A DNA stretch of 24,068 bases from Chara braunii (taxonomy: Eukaryota; Streptophyta; Charophyceae; Charales; Characeae): the NCBI GenBank assembly GCA_003427395.1, contig BFEA01000087.1, positions 2,831,759 through 2,855,826 of the forward strand. Direction: 5' to 3'. Under the pieces are notes generated by a model that was not told the DNA's origin, did not search any database, and saw only the letters and a program-made list of their open reading frames with translations. A program made the translations under genes and the position numbers. Shown in pieces: positions 8,801 to 18,230 of the stretch. Each line of letters starts with the position of its first letter. Position 1 is the first letter of the stretch.

Positions 8801-10570
8801 ATCTCGTATATAGGCCATGCGTGTCATCCGCTATAAATCTCCCAATGCTTGTCGCCCCTCCTTAGCGCTTGTCCAACGCTAGAAATCGGATCCCGCCCAT
8901 GAGCGGAAATGCTTTCGCCCCTACGAACCTGTCATAGCGGTGCTTGGCATCCGACAACTAATCAGGATGTCAATTCTCACTCCTCCACCCTCCTTCCTTC
9001 CCCTCGCCACGTGGAGACCGTGGAGAGAGGACGCTGCCACATGCAAGGCAGGAGTACACCCACCGGAAGCATCATTAGCTAAAACACCAATGTTCGCGCT
9101 TCTCTCTCGCCACGTTGCCCTGGCTGCGTGTGCTAGCCACTCATGACACTCTTCATCCCCCCGTCGTCCTCATCGCCCAATACGCTCGAATTTCATGGCG
9201 CGCCCTAGAACTTCGATATCTCATCATCGGCTGGACTGTTTGGTCTGGAATTTGGACCACCTCAGCTCCTCAGCGTAGACCACCGGTGGTCCAATTTTCA
9301 GCTCAGGGCGCGCGCCCAATCGCGCACAATCGTCGAGCGCGCACACGCTGTTTTCCTTGCTGCGTGCAGTTATCCAGCACGCGCGACTCCACTTCGTGGC
9401 GGTGACCTTAATAGTTGTTACGGAACCTCTCTCTTGTAATGTAATAAGTGTGTCCTGTGAGGGTCCTTATATCTTTATGTACCCACTTCTCAATGAGAAA
9501 GTCCGCCGGAGGAAAGGACACGTGTATGCGAGTGGGACGTAAGAGAAGCCGTCGCAAAGATCGGAGGGCGTTATTGTTTCCCTCTTGAAACAAGGTGTTC
9601 AAGATTCGTGGGCGCTGACTTTGTCATCGTTGATACTCATTTTCTGCCTTATTGCTTATTATTGCCTTTTAACGAATTGATTGTCATCCCGTGGACGGCG
9701 GTGGCACCCCATTGGCCCAACACTCTCTGCGGCGATTGTCGCCTCATCGAGCGTTATCGGGAAAGGGGGTTTCACTATCGGACATGTGGCGAGGACGAGT
9801 TTAAGGAAAGAGCAACCAGGCTGCGGCCTTCCACGTCGCATTCCGAGCTCTGAAGTGAGCGACACCGGGGCTTAATCCGAAAACGAGTTCCCACGTGCAT
9901 ACCCCCACCTTTTCGTTCGAAAAGATGTTGAGTAGCCCGGACGAAAGATTAAAGATGTTTTTTGGATTAGATGAACGTTTGAAAGTTGCGTGCGCCTGTT
10001 TCCTTCCTGCGCAGTGATGACCATTTCTCGCCAAACACTGGGACCACACAAGGGATTTCAATTCTGCCTGTCCCCACACTCAATTTCCCAAAAATCCTTG
10101 GCACACCCCATTTTGCTGTCCTTCCAGGGCCTTTTTCTGCATTTTAACCACTCCGACCTGAAGACGGCTCATGGCGCGAGGTTCGAACATCACATATAGA
10201 CCACAACATGCATGCATATTATATTTGCTTTCTCGTGTTTGGGATGTGTGTGCCTTGTTTGTTTATCATACGAGACGTGGATCGCTTAATGTCCTGGTAT
10301 GATTTCTCATCACACTCTTAAAATGCAGCTCCGTGCGATTAGCATTTCAGTGGCCTTTATATTCTCATCGACGCAGACACGCACACACACACCTGTTTGA
10401 ACCACCAGTTCAACCAACCCTAAATTGATGCCCTGAGAATCCCATATCCCGAGGCTCTTGTCGATCGGTATTGCTATTTGGAAGAACAGAGTTGGTATTG
10501 GTAACTTGAAGTAGTGGACGGATATCGATTTGCCAGGCGTGGACTTGGAATGGACTGTGTGGCCTGAAAG
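8801..10570. other. No confident gene; possible LTR-like start at 9416
   Basis: From 9416, TGTTACGGAACC is followed by GTCCTTATATCTTTATG and CTCAATGAGAAAG, an arrangement reminiscent of a solo LTR (TG start, TATA-like box), but I cannot find a clear CA end or a 5-bp target duplication. A dyad CCACCGGTGG lies at 9280-9289. Other frames lack motifs. Confidence 0.3.
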
Positions 10571-10573
10571 CCG

Positions 10574-10720
10574 GTTTTTTTTTTTTTTTTTTTTTTAACC
10601 CCCTTTTCATTCTGGGAGGGCGCCAGTCCAGTTGCTTATCCCGGGCAAGCATATAGAATACAAAAGGTTTAAGCTAGTGAGATCTAAGCCGCATCAAAAC
10701 CCGCTAATGGTCAGCGGGAG
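10574..10720 (-). mobile_element. Possible A-tailed retroposon
   Basis: A plus-strand T run (10574-10596) followed by AACCCCC suggests an element on the minus strand ending GGGGGTT-A(n), like the other retroposons here. The body is not clearly shared with them. CTAGTGAGATCTAAGCC at 10674 resembles CTAGTGAGATGTAGCC at 676. No target duplication was found. Confidence 0.35.
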
Positions 10721-11008
10721 ACTAACAAAAGTACCCAGTCCTAGCATCCAGTAGATTCTCAATGAGAACATGATTCTACCTGCTTCCCCTCTATACTACA
10801 TAAACAGGATTTCAATTTGTTCTTTTTCTGTCTGATCGTCCGTTTTTTCATCTGACTTTGCCCCGCCAAAAACGCCTCCTGCAAGCCTGACATCTTGGTG
10901 AATGGAGCAGCACCCATGAGCTTGTGTTGCAGGGACGTGTGATCCACTCCCTGCCATCAAGTGCCAACTTTAAGTTAAGGCACGTCCCACATGGCTTCGT
11001 GGCAGAGG

Positions 11009-11027
11009 TCTCTCTCTCTCTCTCTCT

Positions 11028-11090
<63 letters not shown>
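11009..11090. repeat. (CT)n microsatellite
   Basis: About 80 bp of TC/CT with one GTG interruption. Confidence 0.95.
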
Positions 11091-11093
<3 letters not shown>

Positions 11094-11291
11094 ACGTTCC
11101 TATGGTGGATGGGGTATATGTGCAAGTGTGCCGCTTCGGTGGCAGACGGGTGTGTGGGCACTTGGTGCTGAACCACACAAACGTGGCCAACCTTGCATTT
11201 TCTAGTATATTGTCTATCTATACTTTTTCATTGTGGATGGTTTGCCATGATTTGTGAAGGGAATAAGAGAGAGAGCTTGGGATTTTTCTAA

Positions 11292-11313
11292 ACACACACA
11301 CATACACACACAG

Positions 11314-11386
<73 letters not shown>
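11292..11386. repeat. (CA)n microsatellite
   Basis: About 95 bp of CA repeats with a few imperfect units at the left end. Confidence 0.95.
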
Positions 11387-11388
<2 letters not shown>

Positions 11389-12125
11389 CACACAAAGATA
11401 GCCATGCTGTCATAGCAACGTCTATGGGCATAGCCACACACACACGAAATGGGAAAAGACGAGAGCACCTGCCCACAGTAGGTGAAAAGATTCATTTTTG
11501 TCACCATGACTGACTAGTTATCCAATGTATATTGCCACCTTCTGCAGGAATGTGCAATTCTTTTATCCTATCGTGTGCTGTGTGGTGAGGCGCTGTATCT
11601 GACACAGACAGATAATACATATTGTTACGCGCTTCGTTACGCTCTTTGTGGCTTTTGTTTTTTTGGTCCTTTTTGTAAGCTTCGTATTTTTCATTTCTAT
11701 CCCGGTCTGTTGCTGTACAGGTTTCCACATGCTTCTTTTTTGTCTGCTTGCACATCTACCCCTCCAAGATGAGGCGGGTTCTATCTATTTCAGGCCCTCC
11801 ACCCACAACCAACTTTCAGAGCCAGCCAGCACTGCCAGGCCCGTCTCCAACCCACTATTCTTCCAGTGAGCATTTTTCAATGCAAGGGGCCTGCGCTTGT
11901 GGTTCAGGAACAAATTTAAAGGGAAAAGAAGTGACTACGGGTCTTGCTGCACGGCACAGGAAACGAAAACGAAACGACCTCATCTGCCCACGAAACGTGG
12001 CAGAATACACTCGTTACTATTTATAGCAAACCGATGAACCTGGCCATTTTCTGCCGGAAGATGCACTCTTTTCGTTTTTCGTTTCGAACGCCCTATGGCT
12101 GTACCAATTTTTTTTATTTATTTTT
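11387..12125. other. No recognisable gene
   Basis: Several frames of 60-90 codons are open on both strands, but none shows a domain or protein-like composition. An AACGAAAACG-like short repeat lies near 11961. Confidence 0.35.
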
Positions 12126-12170
12126 TTAATTTGGACCATTTCTCGATTTATGCGTGTCATCCTTGCGCAG
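12126..12170 (-). pseudogene. 3' half of interrupted U6 snRNA copy
   Basis: Minus strand reads CTGCGCAAGGATGACACGC, ATAAATCGAGAAATGG, TCCAAATT, an essentially perfect match to the 3' half of canonical U6. It is followed by an A-rich stretch (plus-strand T-rich 12110-12127) instead of the normal T-run terminator, which suggests this locus was itself a retrocopy of U6 RNA. The 5' half lies at 12832-12893 on the same strand, on the other side of an inserted element. Confidence 0.85.
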
Positions 12171-12831
12171 GGGCCTGGTCCCACTAGCAAGGTATTCTAC
12201 CACGCCGTTCAGGATTTCGATCACGTGTGGCATCGAGTGACTCAGTACGGCCGTCGAATAGATCGGATCTCGACGGCCTGGTAGTTTCCAAGCGGGGACT
12301 GTAAAGACGCCCACCTCCCGTCCAATGAGATGCGTCGAAAAAAAAAACAACACGAAGTTGGACTAACTTGGACATGATAGCTCGTGGCTTTGCGTGAGCG
12401 GGAAGTCTGGATTTTATGGGCTCTAAAGGGGGGGGGTTGATTTCCAGACTTCGTTTTTTTTTTTTTTTTGGCTCTGAGAAATAGAACTTGAAATGTGAAA
12501 TTCGAATATTGTGGTGGATCTGACAGGAACGCTTCCGTGTCTGTCGGATGGCCTGCTAAAGGCATCATCAGATACATCGCGAGGAATGTATCCCAATACC
12601 CGTTACTTGTTCATCCTCGTGGTACATCACTATGAAGACTTATGTGAAGGAGATCGTACCAACCCATGAATTCGGGTGCACAGCTGTTCTTCATACTTTT
12701 ATGTGCTATGTCAATTGATTACATATCAGAAAAAGATCCATTCATGCCAATAAAAAATCACTTTGTATTTTCCAAAAAAACATAAAACTGTGTCACACGT
12801 CATAGAATACTTCGCGAGTGGGTCCAGGCCC
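12171..12831. mobile_element. 661-bp TIR element inserted into U6
   Basis: The ends are inverted repeats of about 34 bp with about six mismatches: left GGGCCTGGTCCCACTAGCAA..GTATTCTA, right (reverse complement) GGGCCTGGACCCACTCGCGA..GTATTCTA. Direct repeats flank it: CAG (12168-12170 and 12832-12834), or 8 bp CAGGGGCC if the first bases of the left TIR are counted as target. Removing the element joins the two U6 halves exactly at CCCCTG/CGCAAGG. No transposase is encoded; it contains only short frames, so it is a non-autonomous DNA element. A 3-bp duplication with symmetric ends would suit CACTA or Harbinger-like elements, but the class is not established. Confidence 0.75.
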
Positions 12832-12893
12832 CAGGGGCCATGCTAATCATCTTTCTCTGTATCGTTCCAATTTTAACGGATGTCCCGAAGGAC
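12832..12893 (-). pseudogene. 5' half of interrupted U6 snRNA copy
   Basis: Minus strand begins GTCCTTCGGGACATCCG (5' stem-loop; the canonical stem is one pair longer), then TTAAAATTGGAACGATACAG, AGAAAGATGATTAGCATGG and CCCCTG, where homology stops at the inserted element. Relative to canonical U6 there are about four extra bases between AGAGAA and GATTAGC. No clear TATA box lies at the expected distance upstream (12915-12925). Confidence 0.85.
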
Positions 12894-13870
12894 AAAGTGA
12901 AGTTTTGAGTTGCAAACGAAACTCCATTTTTGTAGTGTTGTCGTGACCTGAGCTTTTAATCCAAAACAACTCAGGCTGCTACATTCGCGCAGTTTTGTTA
13001 AACGCTACTTGGGGTGTGCTCCCGAGACCACACCCCAGGCACAGCGGCAGGCGTCTGTTTCCAACGGTCACCCTCCAGTACTGGGTGAATCTGGCGTAAA
13101 TCACGGCCAGTTTCAACCGGTAGTACCAGCGGGCCTTCTCTTCAAGTTGGCCTCTTTACCAGCCCCTTCTAGGCCCTCGCCCTCTTCATTTCCCGAACAG
13201 ATTTTTCGAATCATCGATCTGATCTGATAGATCGAACGGCTGAAATTTTTCGTGTGGTGCCCGAGTTGCCAAGGTGGTCTTTGACAAAAAAAAGAAAAAA
13301 AAAAAGAAAAGAAAAAAGAACTGCGCTTGGCCGCCTGAGTTCATTTTGCATTTAAAACTCGTGCGGTGACACCACTGTAAAATACTAAAACACGAGTTTC
13401 CGTTGGACATTGAAACTTATTAAGTATAACCAGGCTGTTTTACTTATTTCAAAAGAAAAGCCAAGTTGAGTTAGTGGTAAGTAATAAAAGCGAAAATACT
13501 AAAAAAAAAAGCACAACCGAACGGCAAAGCCGAACGTTGCAACACATGCATCACACCGAAGAAGAAGGGGGGGTCCCGGAGAAATTAGACGAACAAGAGT
13601 TCATAGTAACCCTGAGCGCAGCGGCTCTTGTAGTATTCAATGAAGAGCCAACACGCTGATAATCGAAAGTAGGTGACACCACCGTATAGATGCCACCATA
13701 GGCAAGCTCAGGGGAATTATGCAGCAGGCAACTCTTGCTCAAGGTGTTGGTGATGTCACTGATGGTAACGAGTGTGGCTGGCTGGGTACACGAGGTAGGA
13801 GGTTTTCGCGCTGGGGCGGTGTGGAGTAGTTGTCTTGTTGGGGCTCCACTTTCCCCACAGCACCCACTTA
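12894..13870. other. No recognisable gene
   Basis: Nothing conserved is visible. There is an A-rich run at 13285-13320. The minus-strand frame 13551-13922 runs partly through the foldback element to the right and is not convincing. Confidence 0.35.
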
Positions 13871-13984
13871 CTACTGTCTTCCCCCGAATACAACGTACGA
13901 TCATTATAGCTGTATTTGGCACAACATAGAGTCTAGATACTACAGCAATAATGACTGTACGTTGTATTCGGGCAAAGACGGTAG
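13871..13984. mobile_element. Foldback MITE-like unit
   Basis: Arms of 44 bp (13871-13914 and 13941-13984) are inverted copies with few mismatches: CTACTGTCTTCCCCCGAATA on the left, and its complement ending CGGGCAAAGACGGTAG on the right. The 26-bp middle is unrelated. A third, single copy of the end sequence (CTACCGTCTTCCCCGAA) occurs at 16676-16692. No clear target duplication was found. Confidence 0.65.
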
Positions 13985-14150
13985 GCTATTGATCAGCTGT
14001 CCACCTAACAAGCTGAAGGTTGGGTGTGACAGCCTGGTCGCAGCACGAAGGTTGCATCTGACGGGAATTGCTGTCAGATTCAGAGTCAGCCATGCCCAAG
14101 GGAGTCTGGCCAAAGTTGACCCAGACAGAGAGCAGATATCCAATGCTTCA
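13985..14150. other. Unassigned
   Basis: No feature is supported here. Confidence 0.3.
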
Positions 14151-14199
14151 GCATTTTTTTTTTAATTTTTTTTTTTTTTTTTTTAACCCTAGGCTTCAG
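14146..14199 (-). repeat. A-tail insertion with short direct repeat
   Basis: CTTCAGCA at 14147-14154 and again at 14192-14199 flanks only a T-rich run ending AACCCTAGG. It looks like a retroposition event that copied little more than an A tail, or a very short 3' fragment (CCTAGGGTT-A(n) on the minus strand). Confidence 0.45.
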
Positions 14200-14335
14200 C
14201 ACCACACACCCCTGAAAGGCTGAAATTGAGACACTCGGTGGGCCAGCACATGCTCACACTTGTACTCCGCATGCAACTGTGCATGCACTGATGCAAGCAC
14301 ACTTCTCTGCGCAAAAGTGCCTCTTTTTATCTTCC

Positions 14336-14385
14336 TTTTTTTTTTTTTTTTTTTTTTTAACAGGGGCCCAGTGCCCAAGGCTCAA
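14336..14385 (-). mobile_element. SINE-like 3' end (copy sharing only the last ~25 bp)
   Basis: On the minus strand the element ends GAGCCTTGGGCACTGGG, CCCCTGTT and an A tail (plus-strand T run 14336-14358). The terminal GCCTTGGGCACTGGGCCC is shared with the copies at 7590 and 15850, but the adjacent CCGGCCTCAAT block is absent. How far the body extends to the right is unclear. Confidence 0.55.
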
Positions 14386-15082
14386 ATTGCAAATTGAAAT
14401 ACAACGCAAACACACGCCTCTTCCCATTAGGGCTGGAAGAGCCTCGGCCACTGCTCCCGCAAAGACAGCTTCCCTAGTCAACGAGAATAGAGCATGGGCA
14501 CTGAGCATTGATTGCTTCCCCTGAAGGGAACGATTAACCCAGTCCCATAGACAATCAAATTCTGCAATAATATAGCAAACCGCCAATGATCAAACACTAC
14601 AAATCAAAAATACGGGGGGGGGGGGATTATAGCAGGGCAAAAGTAAGTCGAGCACACCCTGGATCTCAGTCAAAACCCTAAGTGGCTGTGCCCAACAGTG
14701 CACACGATCCTTGAGATGAAATGAACTTCAAGCAAATCAAGAAGGGAAGAATTCAGCATACAAGTTGTGTGAGAGTCACATTTCCTGCATAGATCCATAT
14801 CTATGAGATCAATGAGATCAATGAGATCAATCGAAACCAGGCAATCAGATCGAAGCAGATAACCTTCCAGCAAGGCAAATCCATTAAACTGGCTATAGCC
14901 ATTTGGAAACACAGGTCAAGTTATCCCAAGCACTTTCAAAACACCACCCAGACTCTACGATTGAAGAGACAAAATGCCACCCACGGGATCAACGATTCCG
15001 TCTCCTGACTTACCGCCATCAGTAACCACACAGGGGACCACGTGACCAGCTCATTTCCAACCGATGACACAACCGCAGTGGA
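14386..15082. other. No recognisable gene
   Basis: A G run lies at 14614-14626 and three ATGAGATCA units at 14812-14830. No other structure is seen. Confidence 0.35.
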
Positions 15083-15411
15083 GAATATCATTGTTACTGT
15101 TGTCTTTTTTCTTTTTTTCTTTTTTTTTTCTTTTTTTCTTTTCTTTTTTTTTTAATTTCTGTAATGACTGATAGATTTCAAAAATTTGCATGTTTCACAC
15201 CTCTCTACCACCGACTGCCATGACATAATTAGCTGCTAGCCTGCTACTGAATTCGCTAATCATTCGCTAATCATTTGATAAAACACTTCAGATCACCCCA
15301 ATCTATTTTAAGTGATAGAGATGTGCTTTCACAAGCAAACTGTGGCAGGACCTAGCCAAAAGGCTAAGGGCCAGATCCCACTGACAAAGAATATTCATTG
15401 TTACTGTTGTC
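15083..15411 (-). mobile_element. Retroposon with 22/23-bp target-site duplication
   Basis: GAATATCATTGTTACTGTTG (22 bp with the last TC, 15083-15104) is repeated at 15389-15411 with one extra T. The 284 bp between form an element on the minus strand: it starts TTTGTCAGTGGGATCTGGCC, CTTAGCCTTTTGGCTAGG and ends in a G-interrupted A tail (plus-strand 15105-15154). The head contains a hairpin AGCC-UUUU-GGCU, similar to the first stem-loop of U2 snRNA, though the rest is not U2-like. The long duplication and A tail indicate LINE-type insertion. No internal Pol III boxes are obvious. Confidence 0.75.
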
Positions 15412-15444
15412 GATGAAGTCTATAATAGATCAGTTTCGTGAGAT

Positions 15445-15765
15445 GTCGTCGTGATACCCACTGGATCGTCCGACAGAGCAGCAAACACTCCCGGTGTTAT
15501 TGTGAACGAACTGGATACTAGATGGATTGATGCCGACCCCGTTTCAGAAGAAATCACCATGATGCCCACTGGGTCTGGCGCTAGAGTAGAAACCGCTCCC
15601 CATGCGTTCGATATCGCCGTGATGCACACTGGGGCGCCTGTTGCAGTCTTTGATATTGGCAATTCTGCAGATGTCGTCGTCATAAGCACTGTTGTCGAAC
15701 TTGTTGTTGGTGCTCCCATTGTTGATGCTGTTGTTGATGCTACCATTGTTGATGCTGTTGTTAAT
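15445..15765 (+). repeat. 60-bp minisatellite with an open frame, then GTTGATGCT repeats
   Basis: Diverged units start at about 15493, 15553, 15613 and 15673 (60-bp spacing), plus a partial one at 15445. Each has a core like ATCACCATGATGCCCACTGG. As 60 is a multiple of three, the frame 15451-15807 stays open and reads repeated V-x-x-P/H-T-G motifs. The right end is GTTGATGCT-type 9-mers, which resume after the next SINE at 15928. A coding origin is possible but the frame ends inside the SINE. Confidence 0.55.
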
Positions 15766-15896
15766 GAGCCCGGTTCTCAACAATCTCGGTTTCGTTACTC
15801 CGGGTAGACTGTGAGGACCCCGGCCTCAATATCTTTCATCACTAATATCAGCCTTGGGCACTGGGCCCGTTTTTCAACAAAAAAAAAAAAAAAAAA
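15766..15896 (+). mobile_element. SINE-like retroposon (copy 2, most complete)
   Basis: It reads GAGCCCGGTTCTCAACA, TACTCCGGGTAGACTGTGAG, GACCCCGGCCTCAATAT, a variable linker, GCCTTGGGCACTGGGCCC, GTT and an A tail (15879-15896). GGTTCTCAAC near the start loosely resembles a Pol III B box. It interrupts a GTTGATGCT-repeat region. A second A run (15914-15930) follows after GTGACAATATCTCAGG. Confidence 0.7.
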
Positions 15897-15930
15897 GTGA
15901 CAATATCTCAGGAAAAAAAAAAAAAAAAAA

Positions 15931-16374
15931 GTTGCTGATGATGCTGTCGTTGATTCTGTTGTTGATACCGTCAACGATACTGCTGATGATAGTCACTGTG
16001 GCGAAGTTACAAATCCGGCTGCCTGGGAGCGCCTAATTACCTCCACAGCCCACGGGCCCACGCACGTGCTTTGGCCTGAAGCTGAAGACAATCGCTCCAT
16101 ATATCGTTTGCTCGGTGCCAGTCAATATAGGCATCTATCTCCATGGCAGGGCCCTTTTCGAAAGGCTCGCTGATTTTCAACATGCGCTGCACTATGGCCT
16201 CCACGCATCCGGTTACAGAGGTTGCTCCCCCTTCAACCTCATGACCAGACAGGGGGTGGGAGGAGAGCTGGACCCTTCCCTGCCTATGTACAGCACTCCC
16301 AACTCCTTTTTTTCTATCTTTTCTTTTTTTTCAGCACTCCCAACTCCAAGGCTATATCTTATCCGTTATCATGG

Positions 16375-16375
<1 letters not shown>
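15931..16375. other. No recognisable gene
   Basis: It starts with the continuation of the GTTGAT-type repeat (15931-15995). The string CAGCACTCCCAACTCC occurs twice (16290 and 16333), separated by a T-rich stretch. Confidence 0.4.

Positions 16376-16437
<62 letters not shown>
16376..16437. repeat. Poly-T tract (62 nt)
   Basis: An uninterrupted run of 62 T. It may be the A tail of a minus-strand retroposon, but the sequence to its right does not match the other families. Confidence 0.95.
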
Positions 16438-16438
<1 letters not shown>

Positions 16439-17629
16439 TTTTGGAAACATGGCTCTTTTTCACGTTCTTGGCCTGCCGGCAATGTAGGTAAGAAAATCCA
16501 AGGAAATTCGGCACCTTCCTACGGGTATTTTACTTTTTCCCACCCTTCGCCCAACCACTGTGTGAGTGTGGGTCCCTTTTTTGTTTTTTGAACTTTTTCC
16601 CCTTTTCGTGTGTGGGTCTCTTTATTGGGCAGTTTGCCACCCATCCCAAATTTTGGTGGATGGCGTGTGTTGAAACTACCGTCTTCCCCGAACATAACAC
16701 ACAATGTCATGCATTGTAAATGAATACAACACATAGGTTGGTTTCTATTCAAATACAACACATATGCGTTCTATTCGAAGAGCTAGAACGTTAGAGTACA
16801 AGGCGTATGCGTTCGATTTGAGTCATCGATTCTTTTCGAAAACTCAAATACAAGGCCCCTGATACTCTTTGTTGCAGCCTTTTTGGGGGATTCAAATGAT
16901 TTTCCAAGGGGTAAAGCCTCAATTAAGTTGTCTAGATCCCCCCATGTATGACTGACAAAGATTCCGCGCAAGGCGTAGGGCCTTGCTCATAGACCGGTGT
17001 TGGGGCAGAAACCCTGACAAGGGTATCTGCCCGTGTTTTTCAACGTCGGACGATGTCTGACCTTTTCGCTTAATTGGAAGACTTGATGAGATTGACGTTG
17101 CCTAAGTTTATTCAGACCAGCGCTATGACTGAGAGACCTAAACCTTTTTAGAACCTGACGCCGTCGGCGCAGGGCGACATCGACGTCCGCGCGGGATAGC
17201 GGGAGTCGGCACTGTCGTCCGCGGGTTTCGACGAGGCCGCATTGGTGTGCGGTCATGGGAAACTAAAGTAAAACCTAGTCTACCTATAATACAGCCGCGC
17301 GATTCAGGGCCTAAGCGGGCCAAAAAGGGGTCGCCGTGACGAGATTGGGCCGCGGTGTGAAGGGATGGCTTAGGGTCCATACGGCTTTTGCGCCGAGGAC
17401 CAGGGGTCGAAGGCGTCGGGACCAGCCAGGTAGGGCAGCCGTCAAGGCTGTCAGCCGCCGACCCCGCCCCGCCAACCACGGCTTTTGTTGTTTTTCTTTT
17501 GTTTTTTTGTTTCTGGTGTCATCGGGGCAAAGGGACCCGACGGGAAGTGACCGTTGGGGGAGGAGAGAAAAAAAAAAAAAACCTAAACTAAACTAAAACG
17601 AAGCGTCATCTGGCGCTGGGAGAACTAAC
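16438..17629. other. No gene recognised; MITE end at 16676 and GC-rich stretch
   Basis: CTACCGTCTTCCCCGAA (16676) is a third copy of the foldback end at 13871. AATACAACACATA occurs twice (16724, 16753). From 17140 to 17480 GC content rises sharply and several frames are open on both strands (such as 17138-17479 minus) with R/P/G-rich, non-descript composition. Confidence 0.35.
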
Positions 17630-17868
17630 GGGGACTTAGTGTCCCCACAAAAAGTAACGGGCGCCCGTTTTTCGGGCAGCCCTTTCAGATTAAGGTGGAG
17701 TTTTCCTTTGTTTTTTTTTCTTTTCGATTTTTTTTTTCATTATTAGATTTTGCTTAGATTTTTTTTTGGTTTCTTTTGTTAGATTTGGTTTAGATTTTTT
17801 TTTTCTCTTTTCTTTTTTTTTTGTCTTCTTTTTTTTCCTTGGTACCCGTTCGTTTCAGACGAACGGGC
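17630..17868. repeat. Hairpins preceding the ribozyme
   Basis: GGGGAC-TTAGT-GTCCCC lies at 17630-17646; AACGGGCGCCCGTT, a 14-bp palindrome, at 17656-17669; a long T/C-rich tract at 17700-17840; and CCCGTTCGT-TTCAG-ACGAACGGG at 17845-17867. GGTACCCGTTCGTT (17841-17854) recurs inverted at 19866-19879. Confidence 0.7.
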
Positions 17869-17885
17869 CGACTTGACTGCGCCCG

Positions 17886-17936
17886 ACTGTTTCGTCGGAC
17901 TCTCACCGACTCATCAGGAGGCTGAGCCTCGACAGT
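17886..17936 (-). ncRNA. Type III hammerhead ribozyme, intact
   Basis: Minus strand, in order: stem III ACUGU (17936-17932), cleavage C (17931), stem I GAGGC-UCA-GCCUC (17930-17918), CUGAUGA (17917-17911), stem II GUCGG-UGAGAGU-CCGAC (17910-17894), GAA (17893-17891), stem III ACAGU (17890-17886). All three stems pair perfectly and every conserved core nucleotide is present, including the GUC cleavage triplet. Further pairs (CC/GG) can form beyond one mismatch in stem III. Self-cleavage between 17931 and 17930 is predicted. Short-stem-III type III ribozymes in plant retrozymes are known to act in multimeric RNAs; that role here is inference. Confidence 0.9.
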
Positions 17937-18002
17937 GGGTCAGCCAAATGAACCAGCCACTGAAATGCGGCTGTATGCAGGTGACTTGGGGGGGGGGTTC
18001 CT

Positions 18003-18005
<3 letters not shown>

Positions 18006-18063
<58 letters not shown>
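18006..18063. repeat. (GA)n microsatellite
   Basis: About 58 bp of GA, preceded by GACTTGGGGGGGGG, which recurs at 18216 without a following GA tract. Confidence 0.95.
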
Positions 18064-18066
<3 letters not shown>

Positions 18067-18168
18067 AGCATTGCGCCCGTTGGGTTTTAAAAATGGGCTG
18101 CAGTGTTCGCCTGCGCACCCGAACCTGGCGCCGAGAGTGTCCGGGTACGGACGCAAGGCAAAGGGGGA

Positions 18169-18199
<31 letters not shown>

Positions 18200-18230
18200 T
18201 CGACTTTGTGAAATGACTTGGGGGGGGGGT

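Noticed and set aside
8813-8833. ATGCGTGTCATCC, a 13-base match to the reverse of U6
   Set aside because: No flanking U6 similarity on either side; probably chance.
16115-16591. 158-codon frame with poly-Phe
   Set aside because: It exists because of the 62-nt T run.
17138-17479. 113-codon minus-strand frame
   Set aside because: Composition follows the high GC content and overlapping frames on the other strand are equally open; no motif.
17000-17500. GC-rich block considered as rRNA
   Set aside because: I found no conserved rRNA segment on either strand.
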